NCBI GenBank assembly: GCA_003707065.3
Contig: PPXM03000003.1
Coordinates: 992,001 to 1,056,000, forward strand
Source of the DNA: Trigonopsis variabilis
Lineage: Eukaryota > Ascomycota > Trigonopsidomycetes > Trigonopsidales > Trigonopsidaceae
Direction of reading: 5' to 3'
DNA: 64,000 nt
Translations under genes and position numbers: made by a program
Notes under the pieces: generated by a model
Seen by the model: only the letters and a program-made list of their open reading frames with translations
Database searches by the model: none
Told to the model about the DNA's origin: nothing
Shown here: positions 31,384 through 41,400 of the stretch, in pieces
Layout of the letters: every line of letters starts with the position of its first letter
Position numbering within the stretch: position 1 is the stretch's first letter

Positions 31384-32262
31384 TCACTCTTTTGCTGTGG
31401 CAAGGATCATAACTGTGGGCCATTGGATCCTCAATGCTGTCTCAGCATTCCAATCGGGGTACAGCTTGGATATCTCATCGGAGAGTTGATCAATGATATC
31501 TCCTGGTCCACCTTCTTCCCGGGACTTCTGGTCAGGATGCCGTCGTTTCCACCGACTGACAGGTGACCAACTTCTAAGATATAGCAGAAACTCTTTCAGA
31601 CTTAAGGATTTACTCAACGCCAGGTGGATTGTCTCTGTATCGCCAGGCTCGTGTACTATTCTACTTATATCCGTGAAGAGATCACTTGGAGGAACAAGAT
31701 CCTTATATAACCCTCGTAAAACTGCTCTGCCACTTTCCCAATCTCCTCCAAAATATTGGTCTTGGGTGGAATACCGAAGCAGTAGCTCGGTCAGATCCGG
31801 ATGTCCGAGGATGGTCGGATCGGAATAGCCCCAGTAAGCGAGAGTCCCGTTAGGCTTGAGAATTCGGTGCGTCTCTTCGAACCATTCACGAGGTTTAAAC
31901 CAATGAGCAGCTTGAGCGCAAGTTACCACATCCACGGTATGGTCCTGGATAAATGGCAAACTATCAGAATCTCCCTGTTTCCACTCAACCTTGTCGGTCC
32001 GGTTATTCTCTCGAGCGGTAGCAATCATTGTATCAGAACGATCGACTGCAATGGTATGGTGAGAGCGAGCTGCCAAAGGCATCGTGGCCTCCCCTGGACC
32101 ACATCCTATATCCACGGCCAGGTCAAACGGAGGAAATCTGGCGGCAGATGTGGGATTGTGTCCACGAAAATACCCAGCTATATAATCAAAGTACAAAGGG
32201 GGGTAGGTAGGACGATATTTTGCATAATATGCTGAATTGAAGCCTTTTTGACTGAACTCCAT
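31384..32262 (-). CDS. SAM-dependent methyltransferase (Tmt1/Crg1-like, class I)
   Basis: Single exon, 292 aa. Motif I is LAVDIGCGPGEATMPLA, motif post-I TIAVDRSDTMIATARE, then VDVVTCAQAAHWF and the loop ILKPNGTLAYWGYSD. This is the methyltransferase_11 fold with the AAHWF signature shared by yeast trans-aconitate methyltransferase Tmt1 and the cantharidin-resistance enzyme Crg1, which have similar length. The C-terminal part SLKEFLLYLRSWSPVSRW also matches that group. Small-molecule carboxyl O-methylation is the best guess; the exact substrate cannot be read from sequence. Cytosolic, no targeting signal. Confidence 0.85.
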   Translation of the reverse strand: MEFSQKGFNSAYYAKYRPTYPPLYFDYIAGYFRGHNPTSAARFPPFDLAVDIGCGPGEATMPLAARSHHTIAVDRSDTMIATARENNRTDKVEWKQGDSDSLPFIQDHTVDVVTCAQAAHWFKPREWFEETHRILKPNGTLAYWGYSDPTILGHPDLTELLLRYSTQDQYFGGDWESGRAVLRGLYKDLVPPSDLFTDISRIVHEPGDTETIHLALSKSLSLKEFLLYLRSWSPVSRWKRRHPDQKSREEGGPGDIIDQLSDEISKLYPDWNAETALRIQWPTVMILATAKE

Positions 32263-32416
32263 GACCGATGATGTAAGAGGATGGGAAATAGTACAAAGGA
32301 CTGGGTGTAACGGTAGCTCCTACAGGGATAGATGATAAAGGATAACGGGTACGCTCTAAGATAATGTACAACGAGAGCCACAAATACAGTGATGAAACAT
32401 GAAAAACCAAAGTCCT

Positions 32417-33306
32417 CTAATCTTTCTTCTCTTTCTTGTGATTGAATTCGTACCATTCCGCTCCGAGATCAAAGGCAAAGTCAACCGCCTTCTCGACTGG
32501 TTTATCGAAAAGATAGGGCAAAACAGGGACAATGGCAAGGCCAAGAGTGACAGGACCATATGTCTTTATTCTGTGGTTCTTGAAGTTGACAAAGAACCGA
32601 GAAGATTGCCGAACAGCGGTATGAATGGTAAAGGCAGGCAAGGCCATTGAAGCAATTGACTGAAAGACTCCACGCTTGACAGCGACAAATCTCCAGTCAT
32701 CTTCAAGAGTCAATGACCCGACAGGAGCTCGCTCCTTAGGACGTTCTTGCCAGGGCATGAGGCCGGGACGATACAAGCCCTGAGCTCTCATATAAGCTTT
32801 CCATGCCTCGTAGCTAACATCTCCAGCAAGATACGCCCATGATACAAGATAAGCACTAGGATTAGAATTATAAATCACATATAACGGCCAGGATCACATG
32901 CACGGGGGACAATAATTTGGTTCTAGATCCCTAGATATTTTTCTTCAAATAGCCAGTAAACACATAACCATGATCATTTTTGAAAGCACCTACCCTGAAA
33001 CTAAGTATGGATGAGCCACTGGACGAAAACTTTCACCTATATCAGACGTATAGGCGACATAACGATGAGAAGCAAGCAAAATCTAAGGAACAAAGTCAGT
33101 TCAAAAAAGGTCATTAGTATCGTACAGTCTAGATATTGTGTCAGTCAAAATCAATCTTAGCCTCAACTTACTCGGATTCTTGATGCGTACGCGGCATATC
33201 GGAGTGAAGTATCGGTTGTTTCCACTCCCGGCTCTTTATTTTCTCTGGCCTCTTCAGCTTCTTGAGCAGCTATGATGGCGTCGTTAATTTCCTCAAGGTC
33301 AGACAT
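32417..33306 (-). CDS. Mitochondrial fission process protein 1 (MTP18/MTFP1 family)
   Basis: Inner mitochondrial membrane protein that influences fission in animals. Exons 33306-33172, 33082-32994 and 32855-32417; introns 33083-33171 (89 nt) and 32856-32993 (138 nt), both longer than usual here. The product is 220 aa. The joined frame gives RYVAYTSDIGESFRPVAHPY, then LVSGAYLVSWAYLAGDVSYE, the family's first membrane hairpin. It continues with AVKRGVFQSIASMALPAFTI and TYGPVTLGLAIVPVLPYLFD for the later spans, ending with FDKPVEKAVDFAFD. A short ORF ends 7 nt upstream of the ATG (separate entry). The N-terminal 45 residues are Glu/Ala-rich rather than a typical presequence. Confidence 0.88.
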
Positions 33307-33313
33307 GGCTTCA

Positions 33314-33583
33314 CTAGTAAGGCAACTCTACTGTGATTTCACGCTCTTTTGGTTGCCACAAGTACAAAGAGACTGTGGGGTTGTCCTTAATTATGGCACC
33401 CTCGTCCTTCCTAAATGTCCCGATCTTCCCTTCAGCCATGCAACTCGAGAGGTCTTGCCTACAATTGGACAAATTATTTATATGATTCAAATGAGTAAGT
33501 AGTCTGTCTAAAAGAAGTTGATAATGGGAATATGTAAGAGACGGAGGAATTGGAAATGGTTGACAGTGACGTGAGCTCGACAT
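33314..33583 (-). CDS. Small ORF of 89 aa directly upstream of MTFP1-like gene
   Basis: ATG at 33583, stop TAG at 33314-33316, and only 7 nt to the MTFP1 start at 33306. The second half (KIGTFRKDEGAIIKDNPTVS, then LYLWQPKEREITVEL) reads like a folded domain rather than random sequence, but I do not recognise it. It might be an independent small gene, the last exon of one, or an upstream ORF in the MTFP1 transcript. A splice-like CAACTTCTTTTAG acceptor inside it (about 33509-33521) leaves the exact 5' structure open. Confidence 0.4.
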   Translation of the reverse strand: MSSSRHCQPFPIPPSLTYSHYQLLLDRLLTHLNHINNLSNCRQDLSSCMAEGKIGTFRKDEGAIIKDNPTVSLYLWQPKEREITVELPY

Positions 33584-33794
33584 AACGAATCACGCTATGG
33601 CGACCAGCTCCACATAACGATAAGAATCTGTATGATTCCGCAGTAGAGAATGGATGAATCGAGCCAGAGATCCATTCTACCAAGAAATTATAGAATTAGT
33701 CGAGGGAGAGCAGGCTGATTGGGATGTTTAAAATCGTGTGGAATATCCACGAGTAACTATCTAGTAGCGTCACATCCATTGTAACAACTTGAAT
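33584..33794. other. Divergent spacer upstream of PIH1
   Basis: About 210 bases, presumably the PIH1 promoter. A minus frame at 33474-33683 spans it without recognisable features. Confidence 0.4.
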
Positions 33795-34842
33795 ATGCCA
33801 TCCTTACCAAATGGCGATATTCAATTAGATCCTTCTCCGGGTTTTGTTTGTAAAACCAGTTTAGAATCGTCGACCGAAGATCCTCCAAGGCGTCAAGGCA
33901 CCAAAGTTTTCATCAATATTTGCTGGGATCGACAAGTTCCTGAGCCTAAAGGTAACGGGGAGTTGCGTGGTTTATTTATTGACTCCCTTAGGAGGATGTG
34001 GTGGCCCGGAACTAATGCAGCGCGTTATATCTGGAGGCGATCCAAGAATACCAATTGTTGTATCTCACGACCGTCCAACCATGGATAAAGCTGGACGACC
34101 CAGTCTTGTATGGGATTGCTGTGTGAACTTGAATGTCCTTCGTCAAGCCACTGCTGATCCGCAAGTGAGAATGCTGCTAATTGAAACATGCCTTGAATTG
34201 ATTGAGGACGGATACAAGGTGTATCTGTCTAGAGGTGAGGTCATATAGGGGATGTTCTAACCTTTAGACTATACGACTCCGAAACTGCGTGCCAAAGGAG
34301 AGCTAGAGAAGACTTTTATTAGCAAATCTCAGATGGAACAATTTAATTACGATCCCGATGTGCCTCTGGATCAAGAAACTTCGAGTGATTCGAAAGAGCC
34401 TGCTATTTCTCTAAGTTCAAATACCGACAAGGGCAAAAAACATCTTATTCAAGAAATAGCCGAGTCAGAATTCGGCGGATTTGGCCAACAGAAACAGGAA
34501 TCTGAGCCTGAGCCCGCTGTCTCTACCGAAGACCAAGGATTGAAACCACTCTCGACGCGGCGCTTAACGAAACCAGCGTCAGATCTCGACAAAATATCTC
34601 GATCAATACAAATAAAAACTCTCCAGGAATCCCATCCCTATGAGTTCCGGATCGATATACCTCTGTCGCATTTGCCAAAGGACTTATCGATAAAAATGGA
34701 TCGCTCGCACGTCTATATCGCTTGGCAGAACCAAGCAGGATTAGAGTTTGATCTACCGCAGACCATCAAGACAAAAAAACAAGTCGAACAGTCTAAAGCT
34801 TTCTACGCCAAGGACAAATCAACCTTGACAATATTTATTTAA
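33795..34842 (+). CDS. PIH1: PIH1-domain protein (Pih1/Nop17, R2TP complex)
   Basis: Adaptor of the R2TP chaperone complex (Rvb1, Rvb2, Tah1, Pih1) for box C/D snoRNP and PIKK assembly. Exons 33795-33951, 33992-34234 and 34268-34842 give 324 aa; the introns are 40 nt and 33 nt, the latter among the shortest in the window. The N-terminal PIH1 domain shows PSPGFVCKTSLES, KVFINICWDRQVPEP, SHDRPTMDKAGRPSLVWDCC and a basic/aromatic patch near LIEDGYKVYLSRDYTTPKL. The middle is disordered and acidic (SSDSKEP, EPEPAVS). The C terminus is a CS-like beta-sandwich, from HPYEFRIDIPLSHLPKDL to the end. Splice junctions were fixed by frame and the conserved PIH1 strands. Confidence 0.92.
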
Positions 34843-34902
34843 AAAACCGGTAACTTACAGCCATGACTTCAACCCGCCATCTAATCAATAAAAGAGATGC
34901 AA

Positions 34903-35706
34903 TCAAGATTTCATTCTCGAGGCAACGATCCTTAAGTTGCCATAGACCTTTCCAGGAGGGCTACCGAGGATCAGACTAACAATTGCTTCTCTTGCGATTC
35001 GAATGTTTTTGAACCCTCCCAGGATATGGATCTTACTGTCAGCTAAGACAACCCGCGTGCGTGTCGCATTCTCGATAGCGAACTTGGTCTTCCCATCTTT
35101 TCCTGCAATCCGACCAATGGCTCTAGCCAAATGATCACCAGTTAAGGTCTTGACATCTTTAATTTCAAACGATTCAATATAGAGGTCATCCAATCGTAAT
35201 AAAGCAATAGCATCGTCCACGTCAAATCCCAACGTAAAAGCTTTAATGAAATCGGCTCCTTTCTGGATTGCTCCAGGGTCAACCGTGTCACGACAAGTCC
35301 GTAATTCTACTGATTTCGTTCGAAGATTCATTCTAACTTGAAGTTTCAGATGCTCGACTAATGGAGGATAAACTTTGGTCCATGCATTTCGCAATGGAGT
35401 CATCCGATGAGGAGGCACTGGTACTTTTCGGCTCTGTACCTTGACTCGAGTCTTTGTCTCCCCTATAGGTGCAAATACCGGCCGTCCTTCCTCATCCAAA
35501 TGCATTTTATTTCCGTCGGCACCAGTACTTCCTTGAACTTTATCATCAAGCCCTGCTCCAGCGTCAACGACCACTAATATTAGTCTAATTCTCCCACAGA
35601 CAAGGTGTATCTTACCTTCTTCCTCCTCCATCATCACATCAATCTCTTCCGTCACCAAATTCTCACTCTCTTGTCCTTTTCGCGCTGTTGGAGCCCCCAT
35701 TATCAT
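34903..35706 (-). CDS. PNO1: Pno1/Dim2 KH-domain ribosome assembly factor
   Basis: Pre-40S factor, partner of Nob1 at the 3' end of 18S rRNA. Exon 1 is 35706-35616, intron 35574-35615 and exon 2 35573-34903, giving 253 aa. The acidic N-terminal arm is followed by VPVPPHRMTPLRNAWTKVYP. Then come KH1-like KLQVRMNLRTKSVELRTC, FIKAFTLGFDVDDAIALLR, and the KH2 core HLARAIGRIAGKDGKTKFAI with the GxxG loop. It ends SPPGKVYGNLRIVASRM, as in all Pno1 proteins. The 42-nt intron is a multiple of three with no in-frame stop, so retention would simply insert 14 residues in the disordered arm; its GTAAGA donor and ACTAAT branch argue that it is spliced. Divergent from MDM31. Confidence 0.94.
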   Translation of the reverse strand: MIMGAPTARKGQESENLVTEEIDVMMEEEEGKIHLVCGRIRLILVVVDAGAGLDDKVQGSTGADGNKMHLDEEGRPVFAPIGETKTRVKVQSRKVPVPPHRMTPLRNAWTKVYPPLVEHLKLQVRMNLRTKSVELRTCRDTVDPGAIQKGADFIKAFTLGFDVDDAIALLRLDDLYIESFEIKDVKTLTGDHLARAIGRIAGKDGKTKFAIENATRTRVVLADSKIHILGGFKNIRIAREAIVSLILGSPPGKVYGNLRIVASRMKS

Positions 35707-35929
35707 TTTTTCCTTTGAGCTCAGTTGTGGGAGAAAGGGTTACACGAAAAAAATTCCCATGTAACTCCCAACTGAACGGTGCCCAGCAGACTTTTGCTCT
35801 GCCGGGTAAGTCCGGGGACCCTCCACCAGTCACTTTGATTCTTGCCTGTCCCAGAATTTTTATTGCTCAACGCCAAAGTTCCTGTCCTCAACGGACAGTT
35901 TATTAACTGTGATTCGGCCAATTATTCCT

Positions 35930-37966
35930 ATGAGATGGCCACTGCAAGGCCTTTTCTTGCATAGAACGGCCTATCATTCCCGGGCCTTCACAGTTGACGC
36001 AACCATGTCAAAAGCTTGCAGATGGCGTTTAAATCGATATCCCATGATGATATATGGGAATATTAGATGGAGAAATTCAATCGATAGGCGATGGTTTAGT
36101 TATTATTCATCAAAGCTCAACAAAGAGAAAGATGACGGTATCAGCAATCGTCAAGATGGCTTTCAGAGTACCTCAAAACTGATGAATGATAACCCAGAAA
36201 TGTCCACACAGGCTGGAAAGAAAGGACATGGAGCTGAGAACAAGCAAGAGTCACTGAGTCATACGAAGGAAAACCTTACGCCGCCGAATAGTCATAAACC
36301 CCACGAGAAATCGGCTTGGATTCGTCCTACGAAAGAAGAACTATTAGCTGCAACTAATAGTGTCATACGTCGATTAGGAATTCATTTCAAATGGCTACTT
36401 TTCCGCAACCGAAAAATCAATGTGGATGATATCTCAGCCATGTTTTCCTGGTTTGTGGTGGGAAATGTTCTTTGGATTGTTTTAGGGACAACTACCTTCT
36501 TTTCACTATTAATATTTACAGTGAACAGTGTTTTTGCTCAGGAAATATTGGCTGAAATGGTCGGAAACTACATAAGTCGACAGACAGGGATCAATGTAGT
36601 ATTTGAAAACGCCATTGTTCCCAAATGGAAGGATGGTGTGATATCTTTCCAGAACACTTTTGTATCTCGTCGGCCTGGATCGGCAAGAAAACGGGCAGTT
36701 AAAGGTTCGAGCTCAGAAGCAGCAGCAGCAGCGGCTGCAGCCAACTCGTCTAGTAGCGAATCTGGGACTGCCGATACGAGTGATGATGGAAATTATACGC
36801 AGTTTGATTTGACTATTGATCAGGTGAATGTTTCGCTGTCATTTCGAAAATGGTTAAACGGTCATGGGTTTCTTCAAGATGTGGAAGTCAAAGGAATTCG
36901 AGGAGTAGTCGATCGAACTCATGTTCGCTGGATCCCAGGAAGAGATCCAAAGTCATACAAGTATAAACCTCAACCAGGAGATTTTGAGATCGATAATTTT
37001 AGAGTGGAAGATGCGCTAGTGACTGTTTATCAGCCCCAAAATTTCCGGCCATTCAATGTAAGCTTGTTTTCGTGCGAGCTTCCTCGACTGAGGAAACAGT
37101 GGATCTTCTATGATATTCTGAATGCCACAAGCATGTCTGGAAGTTATGATAACTCGCTATTTACTATCCATCCCAAGCAATATTTTGAGCCTTCGTCGAA
37201 TAATAACGATGAAGGGTTTTCGAACGTTTGGAAGAAGGTCAATAGACTAAGAATCGATGGTGTGACTATCGATCATCTAAATCGAGGAGTGAGTTCGGGG
37301 TTTTTCTCCTGGATCACCAGTGGAGATGTTGACATAGTAGCCGATGTAATGCTTCCGGCTGAAGAAGGAGAATTCAAAATTTCAGAGATTCTTCAGGATA
37401 TAGTCGAGAACTGGGAAACACAAGTAATGCAGCGAAATAAGAGAGGGGAATTTAGAGTATCAAATGGAAGGAACTGCCAGGAAAATAGGAAACTGGATAT
37501 TGACCAGTTGAATGAAGCTCGATTGGAAGCTGCTGGGTACGATGAAACCCTAGAGGGATATTTAAGCCCAATGGAGCAATCGAGACGCCGCGAGGACGCA
37601 TTGAAGATTATCGTCATGGACCTTCGAGTACAGCTAAATAATGTCCATGCAGCTGTGCCCTTGATTCCGCCCGAATTAAGTTACGTGAATAGCGCTTTAA
37701 TTCGGCCGATTGTATCTTATATAAATAACCGGAGGACCTGCATTCCAATCCACTGCCGGGTCATCAAGAGAATGTTTGAGTTCCATGGCTCGTGGACGAT
37801 ATTTGACTCGGGGCTAATGGATGACCTATCAGCCGAATTATATGATGCTTTTGTGCGCTATGTCAATGATGATGAGGCACGCAGTCAAAGGATAAAGAAA
37901 GTCAGTCTTTGGTCGTTACAAGTGGCCGTGCAGCTGTTCCTGATGGGGATAGGAAGTATTGTGTAA
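35930..37966 (+). CDS. MDM31: Mdm31/Mdm32-family mitochondrial inner membrane protein
   Basis: Needed for mitochondrial shape, mtDNA stability and cardiolipin balance in yeast. Single exon, 678 aa from ATG 35930, the first in-frame ATG (the frame itself opens at a GTG). The N terminus is Arg-rich with no acids over about 40 residues, consistent with a presequence. The family core begins SAWIRPTKEELLAATNSVIR, followed by a membrane segment VGNVLWIVLGTTTFFSLLIF, then the long beta-rich intermembrane-space region (FENAIVPKWKDGVISFQNTF, IDNFRVEDALVTVYQPQNF). An Ala/Ser tract from GCA/GCG repeats near 36717-36760 interrupts it. The C terminus ends with a hydrophobic segment LQVAVQLFLMGIGSIV. Mdm31 versus Mdm32 cannot be settled here. 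Confidence 0.88.
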   Translation: MRWPLQGLFLHRTAYHSRAFTVDATMSKACRWRLNRYPMMIYGNIRWRNSIDRRWFSYYSSKLNKEKDDGISNRQDGFQSTSKLMNDNPEMSTQAGKKGHGAENKQESLSHTKENLTPPNSHKPHEKSAWIRPTKEELLAATNSVIRRLGIHFKWLLFRNRKINVDDISAMFSWFVVGNVLWIVLGTTTFFSLLIFTVNSVFAQEILAEMVGNYISRQTGINVVFENAIVPKWKDGVISFQNTFVSRRPGSARKRAVKGSSSEAAAAAAAANSSSSESGTADTSDDGNYTQFDLTIDQVNVSLSFRKWLNGHGFLQDVEVKGIRGVVDRTHVRWIPGRDPKSYKYKPQPGDFEIDNFRVEDALVTVYQPQNFRPFNVSLFSCELPRLRKQWIFYDILNATSMSGSYDNSLFTIHPKQYFEPSSNNNDEGFSNVWKKVNRLRIDGVTIDHLNRGVSSGFFSWITSGDVDIVADVMLPAEEGEFKISEILQDIVENWETQVMQRNKRGEFRVSNGRNCQENRKLDIDQLNEARLEAAGYDETLEGYLSPMEQSRRREDALKIIVMDLRVQLNNVHAAVPLIPPELSYVNSALIRPIVSYINNRRTCIPIHCRVIKRMFEFHGSWTIFDSGLMDDLSAELYDAFVRYVNDDEARSQRIKKVSLWSLQVAVQLFLMGIGSIV

Positions 37967-38476
37967 TGACCTAGGTCTTAGTGCTATGATGAATGAACCT
38001 GTAATGTATATATTTTTGATCGAATCTTTGTGAATAATAGTGATAATAGCAACATTTGACTGAACATTTTTCAGAAGAATCATCTCACTTTGATTTGTAG
38101 CCGTGACTTTTCATTTGCACTTGGCCCGCGTGAGCGGTATCGACTGTTGGGAGAAAAGGCGACCTCTCCGCCGCTATCCTCCCACCACTGCGTGCCCTTC
38201 TCATCTCAGCAGACCTGGATCTCCGGAGTTCCTAACTAAAGTGTCTATATCGAGGAATTTATACTGACTTGAAGAAGACTTGAGGAGAGCGCATGAACTC
38301 TATAACTGACTGAGAGTCTCAACTAAAGAATCTACAATATAGCGGGCACAACAGACAAGCTGAGCCAGGAAAACAAGAGTAAACGCTTGAGAATTTGAAT
38401 TAAGCAAAACTTGAGAGCATTATTTCCTCAAAACATCCCAAAGAGTATTTGTTATAGACTGGAAAGATCAAACCTC
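37967..38476. other. Intergenic region MDM31 / ATG2
   Basis: 510 bases in tandem orientation, containing the MDM31 3' end and ATG2 promoter. No ORF or repeat of note. Confidence 0.5.
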
Positions 38477-41400
38477 ATGCGACCTGCTTGGCTTCCGCAG
38501 AATGTCCAAAAGCGTCTCGTTAAATATTGTTTATCTAAGGTGGCCTTGTTTGATGAAGTTGATCTCCAGGATTTAGATGTTCAGTTTGGAAGTTCCAGTG
38601 TGATTGTCTTGCATAACCTGGGCCTTAATTATGAGGCCATATCAATCCCTGGCGTGTACATTCGAAATGCTCAAGTGGATCATGTTACGGTGCATATTCC
38701 TGGGAACGTCCTAAGTAGCCCGATTAAACTAAAAATTGAGGGTGTTCATATCACGGCAGCTTTGGATTGTACCAAGAATGAAGGAAGCTTATCCGAGACT
38801 ATTGCTGATCTCGCTTCTGAATTTGTTGAGAACGAGCCGAATCAGGAGAAAGAATTACTGGAAGAAAGCCTTCAGGATAGTAATTTAGGAATTGACGAAG
38901 ATAATCTTGGCTTAGGGGTTATTTCTTCCACTCCCTTATCATCACTAATGTCTTCTGTCATCAGTACATTGGTGAATCAACTTCAAGTTGAATGCACTTC
39001 TGCAGAGATTAGTTTAATTCTTGATGATCTTACCCTTTCTGGCTCAGTCCAAAGTATTAAAGTTTTTACCGAGCAAGGACAACGAAAAATCCAACTCTCG
39101 GATCTTGCCATGTTTGTCGATGGTATCTCTAAGAGCGATAGTTTTGTGCCAAAATTTGGTTCGACGTCTAGCTCATCCAATGGTTTCTCCACGAGCAGTG
39201 ATGACGACAGTGACGGGAGTGAGGGAAATGGTGGCGGTTCTCAGCTGTTTCAGAGCATGGTGTTTTCAAGAGAAGAGGCAAAGAGCATTTATATGAGTGC
39301 TATCTCTGACCTTCCCAAATTAAGTCCAGAATCTGCGGACAGGCGGGTCCGATTCATCCATTCGAATACCTGCAATATATCTCTAGATAAGGAAGGCATA
39401 GAGCTGAATGTTCTAGATCTGAACATTGCTTTAGAGCCTCTTCCAAGGGCGATCTCAGCTCTCCTTGATCAGCTACTACAGAGCAGCTTAGACTCTTCTA
39501 GGAGTCAAAACCATGGCGATATCGATATGCTATCTACTAAAGATGAAGGCTTTATTTTTAGTTCTCATTTATCATTGCAGAAGCTTCGAATTGGATACAT
39601 TTGCGAGCTCTCCCCCAATGGAGCTTTTCCTCCTGACTGCTCAATAATTTTCACCCTAGATGATATTGATGTCAATCATAAGATGGATAAGCTTGAGCCG
39701 GAAAGAACATCATTGGGAGTTTTGATCAAGGATTTTCAGGCATGTGTGGAAAATTCGGACCTGATAGCTTATGATGGCGTTAGTCATCCAGTATTTTCTT
39801 TGGATGCCATTAGTACTAAAGTAACTGCGAAGATAATTCCTGGCATCGCCATTTCTTTGACTCCAGAAACAACAAGCCTGCTCATTCAAGCCATTAAAGA
39901 GGTAATTGGTGAGCTAGACTTCCCTGTAAAAAGCTCCACCCGGTCTGATACAAATGCTACCCCCAAAATGTTAGAATTCTCGTCTTCTCAATGCAATCTA
40001 ATCCTTGGAACGAGCGATGAAGCTTCTCTCACTTTGACTATTCCGGCACTGTATTATAAAGATGGCCGGCTAAATAGCAGTAGCTTGTCTTTTTCTTTCA
40101 AAGAATCTACGATAACGATCAAAGACCTTATTTTGTGGCCTACCCGAGAATGGGAAAGAGACTTGGTTCAGGGAGACAAGAGTTCAAAGGAGGACGAGTT
40201 TGATATCATAGGTACTGAAATGCGCGATATGAACCCCAAAGGATATTTAGATATTTCTCAAGTTGATGTGAAAGCATCCAAAGACGATCTGACATGTCTG
40301 GCTTCGTTTATTGAGACTTATTCCAGCGCTTTTGCGCAATCCAACACCTCGAAAAGACCAAAAACCAAAACAAATAGAGTGGCGTTTGAATCATTGTTTT
40401 TGGCAAGCATTGGAGCTGTCTTGCTGCAGGAAGTCACTCTACCTGGTATCGGCCGGGTTCATGGAGAAATAAATAAAACAACAGTATTTGTCTCTTCGAG
40501 TGGAATATTGAAAGTGGGATGTAATGTGCTAGCTGCGTTTCTGTCTCCGCCAAATAACTCAGAAGCCTTTGAGTCGTGCCGATTGATCGGTCCAGCCTTT
40601 AACAGAAATGACGTGAGTAACGAGTTTGTTCTCTTATTTCTAACTTCTAGGGGCACGATATGATTGAGGCCATCATATATCCCAGTCGTTCTATCTTGGC
40701 TTTGCTTTACAACGTGCAGATTGATTACTATGCCAGACTACTGAAAGTTTTGGAAGATTTGGCTAATACTAGTGATAGACGACCTGAAGAAGCGTCTACC
40801 GCTATGGCGGAAGGCTTTTCAGCTGAAGATGAAGAAGAGGAACTTTATTCCGTCGCATCTTCATCCGCGACGCTGAGATCCAAAGGACCAGGTCCCAGTT
40901 TCAATATTAGTCTACGTACCTGTATCGTTGGACTTCATCCTATATCGCTTCCGTCAAGAATATTACTTGTAATCACTGACGGACATGTTGTCATTGATCA
41001 AGACCAAGGTCTGGGAGGGATAGCAAGTGCTGATGTGAATCTTCGAAAGGGAAGTATCCTATTGATCAATGATACCAAAAACATAATATACGACGCGTTG
41101 AGTCCACAGACTGTGAGTAAACGCAAGGGTACGTTACTGTCTCAATGTGTTCCCATTCTTCGGGCTGCTGGTTATGTATCTTTGGCATCTCTAACTTCGA
41201 CTTCTCTGACTATCCAATTCGATACTCAGGGAGGCTGTGTCGTGATAGAGCTTCAGAATGATCTATTGTACATTGAATCCTGTGCCGATTCTACTGCGAC
41301 ATTAATTGATACCTTTATTGATTTGCGTACGCAGGTTATAGAGTCCTTTGAATCCAAGTACAAGATTCAACTGGAAAGCGATATTCCAGTGATGCAAGAT

